Positions 37,275 through 48,791 of a stretch of 64,000 bases of DNA are shown here, piece after piece. Source of the DNA: Furcasterigmium furcatum (lineage: Eukaryota; Ascomycota; Sordariomycetes; Glomerellales; Plectosphaerellaceae). The notes beneath the pieces were generated by a model. The model saw only the letters and a list, made by a program, of their open reading frames with translations. It did not search any database and was not told where the DNA came from. The translations under genes and the position numbers were made by a program. The stretch spans positions 2,606,961 to 2,670,960 of the forward strand of contig BCIA01000006.1 of the NCBI GenBank assembly GCA_001599815.1, given 5' to 3'. The number at the start of each line of letters is the position of its first letter. The stretch's first letter is position 1.

Positions 37275-37911
37275 GACGGCGGTCAACTCGACCTGGGTTT
37301 GTAGATACGGGCAGCGATACCAATGGCATAGAGCATAGACATGTTTATGGGCGAGAGGTAAATCCCACTAATGTGTCAAGTCACCAACAAAAAACTCAGC
37401 ATAAGCAGGACCCAGCAACTGTTTCCGTCTATCAGGTAGTAGGGATGTTCCGCCGATATGACCAGCTTTCAACGCGAAAATGATCGCTAGATACATGATC
37501 TTTGAACTCCTATTTGGTTCTTTGAGACTTTCCAGCGTGTCGACAGTCGGGGATATAGGTGTGATGAGGGAGGAGGAGGACCGAGTCCTCGCTTTGGCGC
37601 CGTCAGAAGCTCAGCGGATGTAATAGAACGACGGGCAAGTCCAGACAAGGTCATCGCCATGTGCGAACGCACCTCTTGCAAAAGAAGCCAAATGCTCCGG
37701 AAGCGCCTTCAAGCCTCGCATGTGCCCCTTGCCTCGCCAATCAGCTGCCAAGAACGAAGAGCCAACTCACTACCCCCCTATGCCAATGCATTACTTTGGT
37801 TGTAGTCTGCCCTCAGAGTCCTGGTTCCATGCCAATATTCACACCTGATCCAAACGCATGCGCTCAGCCCCTAGTGTCATCGTGATACCACTGACCAATG
37901 TGCTTGACAGC
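37275..37911. other. Convergent 3' spacer between HAD and MAPKK genes
   Basis: 637 bp between two stop codons, moderately AT-rich, presumed 3' UTRs. No gene or structured RNA recognised. Confidence 0.5.
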
Positions 37912-39639
37912 TCAGTTGGCTCCGTTGTAGCCGTTGTGAGGATCGTTGGCGTATCCCCGGTTCGGCGGGATCCCAAAAGTGGCTTGTCTGCGGCTCTCAC
38001 CAGGTGTGCCCTTCCGCGGTGGAGGGGGGGGCAGTGGTCCGCCAGGAGGAGCAGGGCGGACGGGCAGACTGAAGGTCCCTGCGCCTGCGCTGTTGGGATA
38101 GTCCGCCTGCTGGGAGCCTGACGAATTGGAGGATCCAATGCGGCCCATGCCCGGATGGCCTGAGCCGGTGGAGCGACCAGAGGGCAATCCATTCCTGGTA
38201 GGAGATCGGTTTGACTGACCATAGTCATGCCTGGGGGAGATGATGCCCGATCCGACGATGGGGATTTCTCCGGACGTGGGCGTGTCATAGGGCCGATCAT
38301 CCGTGGTGTTGCTGCTGCTGTGGAAGGTTGGAGAATCGCTCGAGTTGAGAAGCTCGCGAGTGGCGGGAGAGAGCTGAGGCGCCAGGTGAGACTTCCTGTT
38401 GTCCCGCTCCATCAATCCCACGGCCCACTCCCTCAGATCGACAGGAGTTCGCTTGGCTGCCTGGACGAAAGAGTCGTGGTCCTATAGAGTGTCAGCGTTC
38501 AGTGGCTGAGAGACATGTGAACAAGTCAGAAGTAGCGCCACTTACGAACAGCTCCTGAGGTGTAGGCCTCTCGTCGGGAACCTTGTGCAAGCAATTTTGG
38601 ATCATGTCGTCGAGGATTGACGGGAAAGCATCGCTCTTGGGCAGCCTGGGGGCAGGTTCGTGGACAATCTGCTGCAGGAGGTCGAGGATACCCGCAGGGG
38701 CACCATCATCCTCAGACAACTGCTCACTGTTGCCGAAGGGGAACTTGCCAATAGCCAACTCCATGATGGTGAGGCCGAAACTCCACACATCGGACTTGAC
38801 GGTATACTTCTCGCCCTGAATACGCTCGGGAGCCATGTAGGTCGAAGTACCCACGAACGTATCAGCAACGGAGTTGATCAGCTCTCCGGAGACACCAAAG
38901 TCACACAGCTTGATGGTGCCCCTGGAGTTCACCAGGATGTTGGACGGCTTGATATCTCGGTGCATGATGTGGTGTTTGGTGTAGAGGTATGTCAGGCCGC
39001 CCAGGGTGGCCTCGGCAATCTTGCCCAAGACGTCTACTCGAACAGGGCCGAACACGCGCGAGACTCGGTCGAGGGAACTGTTACGAATCGTCTCAGCACT
39101 CGCGATGAGGAAGGTGAAAGAGAGGGGGGGCGACATACCCAACGTCCGCGTATTCCATGCACATGATGACATCGTTGTTTTCGTTCATAAAGGCGCCGTA
39201 AAAGTTGACGATGTATTCCGACTGGCAGCCATGCATAATCTGGAGCTCTCTGACGATGCGCTTCCGCATCTCTTTTTTAGCTTCAACATGGATCACCTGG
39301 AGTCGTGGTGTTAGCTAGATCGTCGTTGAAAAGGGGGGCGGTCAAAGCGGAATTGCCCATCACCTTTCGGGCCATGACAGTGCCGGTCAGGACATGTCTG
39401 ACTTTGCTGACAGTACCGCCATTGCCGGAGCCGAGCTCTTTAAGGACCTCGAGGTCTTCTTGCTTCAAGTCCAGCTTGTATTCGATACCGATCTCCAGCT
39501 GGGCGCTCTGGTCATTCTCGCGGGGGTCGAACTTTAAGCTCGTTTCGGCGGTCGGGGGAGGCTTGGGAGCGGCAGGTGTCAGGGCGAGACCCTTGACGTT
39601 CTTGCGCTTCATGGAGCGCGGGGCGAAGGCGTCACTCAT
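37912..39639 (-). CDS. mek2: MAP kinase kinase of the mating/invasive-growth pathway (STE7/MEK2 type)
   Basis: Dual-specificity kinase that activates the Fus3/Kss1-type MAPK (Pmk1 in plant pathogens), which controls appressoria, fusion and mating. Four exons: 39364-39639, 39139-39296, 38546-39077 and 37912-38481, total 511 residues. The start at 39639 ([10 protein letters not shown]) is chosen because it directly precedes the basic MAPK docking motif [10 protein letters not shown] (residues 11-20); an upstream in-frame ATG at 39735 would add a Pro-rich stretch. Kinase features: GSGNGG loop (70-75), Lys92, HRDIKPSN (Asp186), DFG (204-206) and the MAPKK activation site SVADT with Ser214 and Thr218. 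The C-terminal 150 residues are Ser/Gly/Pro-rich and disordered, with a polyproline run, as in fungal STE7/MST7 proteins. The Ste7 rather than Pbs2 or Mkk assignment rests on the N-terminus and tail. Confidence 0.93.
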
Positions 39640-41610
39640 GCTGGGCAACGGTGGGACGAGGGGGGCTCGTGGCTGTGAGGGAAATCGCGCGACGGGGGAG
39701 ATGGGTTCGGACAGCAAGGTCGTTCGACGATGCAACGAGGATGGCGAGAAACCAAAACCTCAGCGGACGACGGTCCGGGTTGCTTCTGGGTTGCAGACGA
39801 GCCTGGCGGGCGACTGTCCGGCGGCGACTCGTATTATGAAGTTGAGCGTGCAGGGGAGACGCAGCTGGCGACTCGGGTTCCACGTCGTTCGGGCTCGGGT
39901 TCGAGCGAGGTTCAGACAGGAATCGTGGCGATGGTCCAGGTCCTACAAAGGCCGGGCGTGGAGGTGATGTGCCGAAGAAGGCTGTCGGACAAGACTTGCT
40001 GCAAGGTGATGTCCAGGGGGAAAAAATGCAGGGCAGGCAGGACGTGAGGAGTACCAAATTGAACGGCTTTCAAGGCTCCTGGTCCCTTCCGGGATGTGTG
40101 AAGGTGGGGGTTATCGGGCGGCAACAAGATCGATAGTGCCGTGCCGACGGAGAGTCCAGGCGCTGGGTATTGAGAGACTGGAGCGCCAGGGCCGATCAGT
40201 CGTGCTTTCGCTCGTCGGGGGAAATGTAACGGGAACGCTGCGCTTTATGCTGGATCGTATGTTTGAAGAGGAGGAGATGACGAATCGAGAGGATGCACCC
40301 AAGACATGGGCTCTGCGGTGAAGTCTGAAGTGATGGAAGGACGCGGAGTGGAGGAGGGGAAAGTCGACGGGTGCCTTTCTGACACTCCAAGTGGAGGCGG
40401 CCACCAACGGGTTGGAAGACGTCTAGGGGGGTCTTTTTGGGGTGCTCCAATCACGTCCCACGGTGTGGCTGCTCATTTGCAGCGGCGCATCAAATGGCTG
40501 CCCAAGATGCGCTGAAAGTCGCTGTAAGGAGGGGTGCAAATCGAACCACAGAACAAACGCCACAACGTTGGTCACTGTCTGCCAGTGGACGACGGTCTGC
40601 CTGAAAGGTACCGTACCTACAGAGAAACTCGAGATGTGACTCGTCTCGTCGCATCACATCGAGAGGATGGCCTCTGATCCCATCTGCTCGCCAGGATATT
40701 TCGTGGGAGCTTCTAACCCCCAAAAGCCCTGGAAAACCGAGTTGCAGATAGAGCACCCCTTGGTGTCCAGGAGTCTCACCATGAGCAAATCCCGTTCGTG
40801 GTTCGTTGTCCCGTGCGCTCCCATTCCCCCAATGTCCATCAGGACCATCTTCATCCCCCTGAGCCGTGTCCAATGGCCAAACAGACTTGTGTCTCAAGTC
40901 ACGCTCACAGCTTCCATTGGTCCCGCGCAGGGTCATCCAAGGAGTCTCGATTCACCACACAGAGCTTCTCGTCGTCCATGGCCCCAGGTTCAGGGATACC
41001 CTATAGATAGAAGCTGCAGGCCTACCAAGCCCAGCGCTTGTCGCGCGACCACCCAGTAGCTCGCGGGCTTCCATCCAGAGTCGTCCTGGTGCTGGGGTCA
41101 ATGCGGGCCATGCATGGATGGAGTTGAGGCGATATCTTCAACTGGGAGGTCGTCACTGTAGATGTACCGAGAAATGACTCTGATAACTTGCCCGGATGGA
41201 AAGGGACCCTGGGCTCACTTGCAGCTTCCAGAGTTGCTCTTCCGATGACTAAGCACCTGCTTCGATAAGATATCGGCAGATTACCGGCGAATTATACCAT
41301 CGGCCGTCCAGCACAAGGCTGCAGGGCAGGCCGGGCCAAGCCCATCACTGCATCGCGCGCCGTGGTTAAGCTCGTCCAAAAAAGTCCCAACCCCAACAGC
41401 ATTTGCACCTTCCTTTGACAACAAACCCGATTGCGGGACGCCTATCGCCCGTCTCTTCGCAGCGCCAACCTGGGCCACCGAATTTTCCNCCCNCCNCCTC
41501 TTTCTCCCGCCGCTCACGACACGCAATTTCCCACAGCCACTTAAATCTCCGTCTCGAACAGGCTTGCTGCCTGCTTTGCCATCCCATTCGAAGACCGTCC
41601 AGTCGCAAAC
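39640..41610. promoter_or_regulatory. Divergent promoter region of MEK2-type kinase and SPT6
   Basis: About 2 kb between divergent start codons. GGTACCGTACC-like words occur near 40610. Three ambiguous bases (N at 41489, 41493, 41496) lie in a C-rich run about 120 bp upstream of the SPT6 start. No supportable gene on either strand. Confidence 0.45.
41489..41496. other. Three ambiguous bases in a C-run
   Basis: N at 41489, 41493 and 41496 within a C-rich tract in the SPT6 leader/promoter. Likely a base-calling problem in low-complexity sequence; no called exon is affected. Confidence 0.99.
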
Positions 41611-44600
41611 ATGAGCTCCTCCATCAGGGACATGGTCCTCAACGAGGCCGACCTCGACGACGAGGAGGATGATGAGTCTTACGATGAAGAGGGCGGCGCC
41701 ACTCGCGAGCCGCGCAACGCTCGCCTCGAAGATTCCTCCGAAGAGGAAGACGACGACGATGATGAAGAAGAAGCCGCCAAGGCAAGTTTCGCGCTGACTT
41801 CCTGCCTCGCCATGTGCGCTGACGTGTTCCCCAGATCCGCGAGGGCTTTATTGTCGACGAGGATGAAGACGAGGAAGAAGGCGATGACTCCGATGCCCAG
41901 CGCGTCGTCAAACGCAAGAGAGAACATCGCGACCGAGAAGAGGAAGAACAACTGGACGAGGATGACCTGGAGCTCATTGGAGAGAGAGAGCCCCGGGCTC
42001 CTGTTGAGGTATGTCCATTGCCTGGCCCGGCCATCTCTCGCGCCCCCTGCTGACATGCGGCCACCATCAGTCCAAGTTCAAGCGGCTCAAGCGCGGCCAT
42101 CGAGAAGACAGCGAAAGGCCCGCCGCGCGCGGTGGCCTTGAAGATATATTCAACGATGACGAGGATGAGGCGGAGCGATCCTACAGTCGACCGGGCTATC
42201 GGCCGCGAGAAGACGAGTTCGAGGACTTCATCGAAGATGATTTCCCCGAGGATGACGAGGAGCGCATGCAACGCCTCGAGGACGCCGAGGTTGCTCGTCC
42301 CCGTGACAAGGCCATGACGAGCATCGTCGACACCTCCGGCCTCGATCAGGATGCTTTGGACGACTTCCAGGCCATCTTCGGCAACGGAGAAGACTATGAC
42401 TGGGCTCTGCAGAAGGAGCAAGACAGAGAGGAGCAAGAACGCGAAGAACAGACTATTGAACTCAAGGACGTCTTCGAGCCCTCGCAATTAACGGAGAAGC
42501 TTCTCACCGATGAGGACAACGAGATTCGCTTCACGGACGAACCCGAGCGCTTCCAGCTGGATCGTAAGCCCTTCAAGCAGCTTCAGCTGAGCGCCGATCA
42601 GTTCAAGGAGGAGGCCCGCTGGATCACAAACCTCATCTGGCCCAAGAAGGGCTTGCCCATGGATTTGCACGGTCCGTTTACCAAGGCCGTCGGCAAAGTC
42701 CTTGAATTCTTCGTGGTCGACGAGGTCGAGGTTCCCTACATCTTCCAGCATCGCAAGGACTATCTCATCCACACAAAGAAAGTCCGCAACCCGGCTCATC
42801 GAGATGACCCCGACGCGCCAGAGTTTGTCATCAGCGCCGAGAAACTCCTTACGCAGGACGATCTCTGGCGCATCCTCGAACTGGACATCAAGTTCCGCTC
42901 ACTTATGGACAAGCGAAACGCCCTGGAGAGGACTTTCGAGGGTCTCAAGGCCGACCTCGGCGTGCAGGATGAAATCCTCGAGGACATGATCCCCCAGGCA
43001 GCCAGCATGGAGGAGCTTCAAGACCTCCAAGACTATCTTCACTTCCAGTACGCGGCTCAGCTCAAGGATCTCGCATCGATGAATGGCAACGCCAAAAACA
43101 CCAAGCGGCCAGGATCCAAGGCTGCCTTGTACGACAGAGTCCGCAAGAGCAAAGCCTATGGCTTCGTGCGTGCGTACGGCATCAGCCCTGACCGCCTCGC
43201 CCAGAATGCACTGCGTGAGGGCAACAAGGTCTGGGCCGATGACGACAACCAGCTGCCTGATGATCTTGCCGACGCTCTGGTCGATGATTCTTTCCCCAGT
43301 GGCGACGCGGTGCTGAAGGTGGCCCGCCAGATGTATGCGGAGGAGCTTTTTGTGAGCCCACGCATGAGGAGACATTTCAGGGCGAATTTCTACGAAATGG
43401 GCGACATCAGCTGTCATCGTACGGAGAAGGGTCTGCGAAAGATCGACGAGTCACACCCCTTTTACGAAGTGAAGTACCTCAAGCATCAGTCCTTCGGCGA
43501 TCTGGCCAGACAGCCCCAGCTCTTCCTAAAGATGATGAAGGCAGAAGAGGAGGGACTGATCGAGGTCAGCGTCGCCATGGAGAACGACGACGGTTTCAAG
43601 CGCCAGCTCCGACAGGAGTTTATCTCCGACAACTACAGTGAACGGGCCGATCGCTGGAACGAGGAGCGCCAGCGGGTCCTCGATGCAGCTGTGCCTCGCC
43701 TGCTGAAGCACGTCGCCAAGGGTGTCAAGGAGACGGTGCGAACTGCTTGCCAGGAGGAAGTTCTCGTGACATGTCGCGAGGAGTACTTCAATAGGATCGA
43801 TCAGGCCCCCTACAAGCCCAAGGGCATGATCTTGGGCACCACGCCACGAGTGCTCACCATCTCCAATGGCGGCGAAGATCCCGGTCGCGTCCCTCTTTGT
43901 TGGGCCTGGGTTGACGAGGACGGCCGATTCAGTGACCACGGCAAATTCGACAACTTCATGCGCAATGAGACGTCGCGCAAGGAATTCTGCGACCTTGTCC
44001 AGCAGAAGGCACCGGATGTCATCGGCGTCAGCGGCTGGTCAGCAGACACCCAGCGATTTGTGCGCGAGCTTGAGAGCCTCATCAGCGAAAGGGGCCTCAT
44101 GGGTGCGCCCTTCGACGATCCGGAAACAGGCGAATACAGGATTGAGCCTCTCGAAGTCATCATCGTCAATGACGAAGTTGCTCGTCTCTACAAGGACAGC
44201 CCGCGCGGAGTCAGCGAGCACCCCAGCCTCATCTCGCTGACGCGCTACTGTATTGCTTTGGCCCGCTACATGCAAAATCCGCTCAAGGAGTACGCTGCCC
44301 TGGGTAAAGACGTCACGACGTTGTCGTTCCACCCCTGCCAGCAGCTTTTGCCCCAAGACAAGCTCATGCGGCATCTCGAGTCTGCGATGGTCGATATGGT
44401 CAACCTCTGCGGTGTGAACATCAACGAAGCGGTCGGGGATCCCTACACGGCCAATCTCTTGCCGTTCGTGGCAGGCCTGGGTCCTCGCAAGGCCACCAGC
44501 GTGCTCAAGGCCATCAATGCCAACGGTGGCTCGGTCAATGCCCGAGATGAGCTGGTTGGTGACCCGGACAGCAACAAGCTTCCCGTCGTAGGCCCACGTG

Positions 44601-46026
44601 TCTTCAACAACTGCGCCAGTTTCCTCTTCATCGAGTATGAGCCCACAAATCAAAACTCGGAACCTCTTGACAACACTCGTGTCCATCCTGAGGACTACGA
44701 GCTGGGCCGCAAGATGGCGGCCGACGCGCTCGAGCTTGACGAGGAAGATGTCAGTGGTGAGATGCTGGAGGGCGGTCCCGGAGCTGTTGTGCGAAAGCTG
44801 TTTAAGGAAGATCAACAGGAAAGGGTTAATGAACTTATCCTGGAAGAATACGCCCAGCAGCTGGAGGACCGCTACAGCCAGAAGAAGCGTGCGACCCTGG
44901 AGACCATCCGTGCCGAGCTCCAAACGCCGTACGAAGAGCTGCGCAAGAACTTCCTCAAGCTTGCGGATGACCAGGTGTTCACCATGTTCACCGGCGAGAC
45001 CAAGGAATCTCTCGCGGAGAACATGATCATCCCGGTCAACGTCCGCGTCGTTAAGGATGACTTTGCCATCGTCAAGCTTGACTGTGGCATCGAAGGCAGG
45101 ATCGAAGCTACGGATGGCCCTGACGGCGATGGCATCAGGGGCCGTATCTCTACAGGCCAGATTGTGCAAGCCAAGATCCTCTCCGTCGAGACCAAGAACT
45201 TCTTGGCCAAGCTATCCATCCGGGACCGGGACGTCAGGAATCCGTACCGGAGGCGCATTTACCATCCCCACGGCCAGTGGGACGAGAGGCTCGAGGCACA
45301 GGACAGGGAAGAGCTCCGCGAAAAGGACAAGACCACAGGGCGCACGCAGCGTGTCATCAATCACATGCTCTTCAAGCCGTACAACGGTGTCGAAGCAGAG
45401 CAGTGGCTGGGCAGCCAGCCGAACGGCGAGATCGTCGTCCGCCCCTCGTCCCTAGGAAACGACCATCTGGCTATCACCTGGAAGGTCGCCGACGGCGTCT
45501 TCCAGCACGTGGACGTCCTCGAGCTGCAGAAGCCGAATGACTTCTCACTCGGCAAGCTCCTTCGCGTCGGCCGTACGACGTATCCTGATCTCGACGAGCT
45601 GATCCACACGCACATTGAGGGCATGGCCAAGAAGGTGGACGAGATGATGCAGCACGACAAGTTTGAGAAGCGGTCCAGGGCGGAAGTCGGTACGTTTCCT
45701 CACAATCCCTCCTAACCGTACGTATTCGCAGGAAGATGCTGACCCCTTAAACAGAGAAGTGGCTCACGACATACCTCGACGCCAACCCGACCAGTTCCGC
45801 GTACGCCTTCTGCATCAACCCCAAGCACCCGGGTTACTTCTGGCTGCTATTCAAGGCCAGCAAGACGTCGAGCATCAACTCGCTGCCTGTCAAGGTCATG
45901 CATGAAGGCTACGAACTGCTAAAGAACAAGTATCCCGACATGCGCGGTCTTTGCAACGGGTTCAAGATGATGTACCAGAACCAGCTCCAACAGCAGAAGA
46001 AGCAGATGCAGGGAGGTTACCGCTAG
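41611..46026 (+). CDS. spt6: Transcription elongation factor and histone chaperone SPT6
   Basis: Nuclear factor that travels with RNA polymerase II, reassembles nucleosomes and binds the phosphorylated linker of Rpb1. Four exons: 41611-41781, 41835-42008, 42071-45689 and 45755-46026, giving 1411 residues. The first intron (41782-41834) uses a GC-AG border (AG|GCAAGT). The N-terminal 250 residues are extremely acidic (runs of Asp/Glu). Then follow a helical region with [14 protein letters not shown], a YqgF-like domain near residue 698 ([19 protein letters not shown]), a helix-hairpin-helix near 906 ([20 protein letters not shown]), an S1 domain near 1099 ([22 protein letters not shown]), and a tandem SH2 module from about 1206 ([19 protein letters not shown], then [18 protein letters not shown]) to the end ([18 protein letters not shown]). 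Domain order and length match fungal SPT6. Confidence 0.97.
41782..41834 (+). other. Non-canonical GC-AG intron in SPT6
   Basis: 53-bp intron with donor AG|GCAAGT and acceptor CCCCAG|ATC. Reading through would insert non-acidic sequence and soon lose frame with exon 2, whereas splicing joins EEEAAK to [12 protein letters not shown]. No GT within the nearby codons restores the frame. Confidence 0.85.
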
Positions 46027-46476
46027 ACACGGTGACCGAACAACCGCAGTCTGCAGTCTGGTTGGCAGTGGAGAAGCAAGGGAAGAGACATTGCAGAACG
46101 TGGATGAACGTCAGCAGGAAACGCATGCGATAGGCATTGTATTATGTATTACTTTTTTTCCTCCTAAAAGGCACTCTATTGCCACGGCTTGGCTGGGGGG
46201 GGGGACGAAGCGATTCCATAGAATGGTAGGCAAAGCCAACAGGGCATATCACGAGCATCGTGTCCTTTATCTCGTCGCGTCAGTTGTGTGTGCACTGTCA
46301 CGGAGCCGTGGCTTCATTTCGAAGCGAAGTGTTTGATTATTACAACGATTAAGAATTCAAAAGACTATGTGTGGTATATGGTGTGTCCTGCCGTAAACGT
46401 TTCCTTCGTGAAAATATCAACCATAGGCATGATATGCGAGAGACTCTTGTGGCTGGATACATGCGTGGAAGGCTTT
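46027..46476. other. Convergent 3' spacer between SPT6 and GH16 genes
   Basis: 450 bp between stop codons, with T-runs at about 46151 and a G-run at 46195-46204; presumed 3' UTRs only. Confidence 0.5.
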
Positions 46477-48791
46477 TTACATGGCAAGAAGAGCGGCCGC
46501 GGCGGCCAAGACGACGGTGAGGCCGGCGGCGATGCTCGGGTGAGCGGCACCGGCGGTCTCGGGGATGTCGAAGTCGTCGTCGTAGACAGGGCCCTTGGGG
46601 GGCTTGGTGTCGGGGACGGGGATGGTGATGTTCTTGCTGATGGGCTTGGACACGGGCGGGATGGGGACGACGGTGGCGGTGTGATAGACGTACTCCGTCG
46701 TCGTGGGTACGACGTGGCCCTTGGAGGGAGTGTAGTCACCGTCGTAGTCCTTGTCGCCGTAGTCATCCTCATCCTCGTCGCCCTCGTAGTCGTCCTCGTC
46801 ATCACCGCCGCCGTAGGGCGAGGTTGGCTTGGGAGGGTTGTCGAGCGTCTTGGTCACGGTCGTGACGAAAGTCTCAGTGGTCTTGCTGCCGTAGGGGCAC
46901 TCGGACGAGGGCACGCTAGGCGGGCAGGACGTGATTGCGTGGATGTGTTTGAGGGTCTTGGTGCTGATCACGACGGGGCAGACTGTGGTCGTGATCGCGA
47001 TAACCTCCGTCACAACTTGCCCGATGCGGTCAGGGCAGTCAGGGATGTAAGGCGGGCAGGCCGTGATTGTGGTCACACGTGTGGTATAAATCGTTGACGT
47101 AGTGAGCTTGGTGGTCGGACCGTTGTCGCCGGTGGAGGTCGAGGTCGTGGTCGTGGTCGGGGGAGGGACGGTGGTCGAGTTGGAGAAGTGATATCCGGAA
47201 GAAGAAGCAGAAGAAGAAGGAGGGAAATAGGTGGGGGTAGGATTGAAGACGGGGTCGGACTCGCTAGCAGTGCTGCTGGCGGAGGAGGAAGCCGACTGGA
47301 TCGAGGAAGACGCCTGGATGGAAGAGGAGGCTTCGATGGAAGAGGAAACCCACTCGATGGAAGAGGAGGCCTCGACAGCGGAGGAGGAGGAGGCGGGCGC
47401 TTCGACAGAGGAGGAGGCCTCGACAGCAGAGGAGGAGGCCTCGACAGCAGAAGAAGAGGCCTCGACAGCAGAGGAAGAGGCCTCAACAGCAGAGGAAGAG
47501 GCCTCGACAGCAGAGGAAGAGGTCTCGACAGCAGAGGAAGAGGTCTCGACAGCAGAGGAAGAGGTCTCGACAGCAGAGGAAGAGGTCTCGATGGAAGAAG
47601 AGGAGGCCTCGACAGAGGAGGAGGATACCTCGGCGGAGGAGGAGGACTGGGTCGAGGACGAGGCCTCTGTGGAAGAAGAGATTTCGCTCGAGATCGTCGA
47701 CGACACCACAGGGGGGGGAGTCAGGCCGAAGTGGCGGATGTCCTTGATCTGCCAGTAGGTGTCCGCGAAGGCCTCGGGGTTCTTCGCAACGTAGTTGCTG
47801 CAGAACTCCTCGCCGGTCGAGCCACGGCAGCTCTGGCCCCAGATGCCGTCGTTGCCGGCAGCCTTGCCGCAGAAGGTGATGTTGATGACAAGCTTGTGGT
47901 TCCTGAAGTGGGAGTTGATGTTGCAGCGGTCGTTGGCGAGGAGCAGGGAGGGGGTGCCCCAGGTGCTGGTGTCGGGCGTCTCGCTGTCGATGTTGGCCGG
48001 GCGGTTCTCCCAGGTCCACGAGTAGAACTTGATGGCGGTGTCGGTCCACTCGACGGCGTAGATGCCGCCCTCCTCGAGGCCCCAGGGGTCAGCGTGGCGG
48101 GCCTTGCTGGTGCAGCCCTGGTGCTCCCATTGTCCGGCCCAGGTGTCGCAGTTGGCGTGGACGACCTGGGAGGTCTGACCGTCCTCGCTGATCCTGCAGG
48201 TGCCATTCAGCGCCTCGTGGTTGGTGTGAACGACGGGCGTGTTAGTCGTCTGGTCGTTCCAGCCCTCGTAGAAGTCGAGCTCTCCCATCTGGGGCCAGGG
48301 GTCACCGAACGACCAGCTGGGGGGGTCAGTTAGTATGAGATGATGAAGATTGGGTCCCTTGAGGGGCGCGTCGTCACTTACAAGGCCGGCCAGGAGCCAC
48401 AGACGGGCTTGGGAAGATGGCTGAAGCGGGCGATCATGAGACCCTGGTTGTAGATGCTCTTGCTCTCGATCCTCACGCTGTCACGGCCAAGGGCACGGCC
48501 AATGCCGGGGACGACGCCGGGATCAGCGGCGTTGACGCCAATCCTCATCTCATCGCCGACCTGCTTGATGAGGCCCAACTGATGGGCATCGTGTCGGTTC
48601 CTATAGTTAACGTAGCCGCTTGTAGGGTCTACATGGTTGTAGTCGGGGTGGTCGTAGTCGCTCTCGAAGAAGTCCCACTTGTCGAAGAAGTTGGTGTTGT
48701 CATAGGTCTCGTCCAAGTAGAACTTGGTGGCGGACACATCGCCGACGAGAGCCAGAGCGGCGGTGCAGAGGGTAAGGAGGGAGGGGGCCAT
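46477..48791 (-). CDS. GPI-anchored GH16 family beta-glucanase with Ser-rich stalk
   Basis: Two exons, 48382-48791 and 46477-48316, give 749 residues. A signal peptide covers residues 1 to about 19 (MAPSLLTLCTAALALVGDV). The catalytic GH16 fold follows, with the active-site motif GELDFYEG (Glu149, Asp151, Glu154) after WSFGDPWPQ; fungal members more often read EIDIIEG, so the central residues are atypical but all three acidic catalytic positions are kept. After about residue 300 comes a Ser/Glu/Ala-rich stalk with 21-bp tandem units, then Thr/Ser-rich sequence with Cys-Pro motifs, a Gly/Asp/Tyr-rich acidic segment and a hydrophobic C-terminal tail (HPSIAAGLTVVLAAAAALLAM) expected to be replaced by a GPI anchor. 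It likely acts on cell-wall or external beta-1,3(4)-glucan at the cell surface. An in-frame ATG at 48848 is rejected because it would bury the signal peptide. Confidence 0.92.
47414..47581 (-). repeat. 21-bp tandem repeat coding for ASSSAVE-type units
   Basis: Eight consecutive 21-bp units start at 47414, 47435, 47456, 47477, 47498, 47519, 47540 and 47561, differing only at a few bases; two more decayed units follow. Read on the minus strand they encode seven-residue Ser-rich units in two versions, centred on VEA and VET. Units of one type sit next to each other, suggesting recent duplications in the stalk of the surface protein. Confidence 0.9.

Noticed and set aside
39640..39735. Upstream in-frame start for the MAPKK
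   Set aside because: Adds a Pro/Arg-rich stretch unlike STE7/MEK2 N-termini; [16 protein letters not shown] fits the family.
44039..45169. 376-codon minus-strand frame inside SPT6
   Set aside because: Antisense shadow of conserved SPT6 domains; no independent evidence.
47188..48333. Long open frame (381 codons) on the plus strand opposite the GH16 gene, Gly/Arg/Asp-rich
   Set aside because: It is the complement of a Ser-rich repeat gene with GC-biased third positions. It has no start context or domain, and the GH16 frame has signal peptide, active site and GPI tail.
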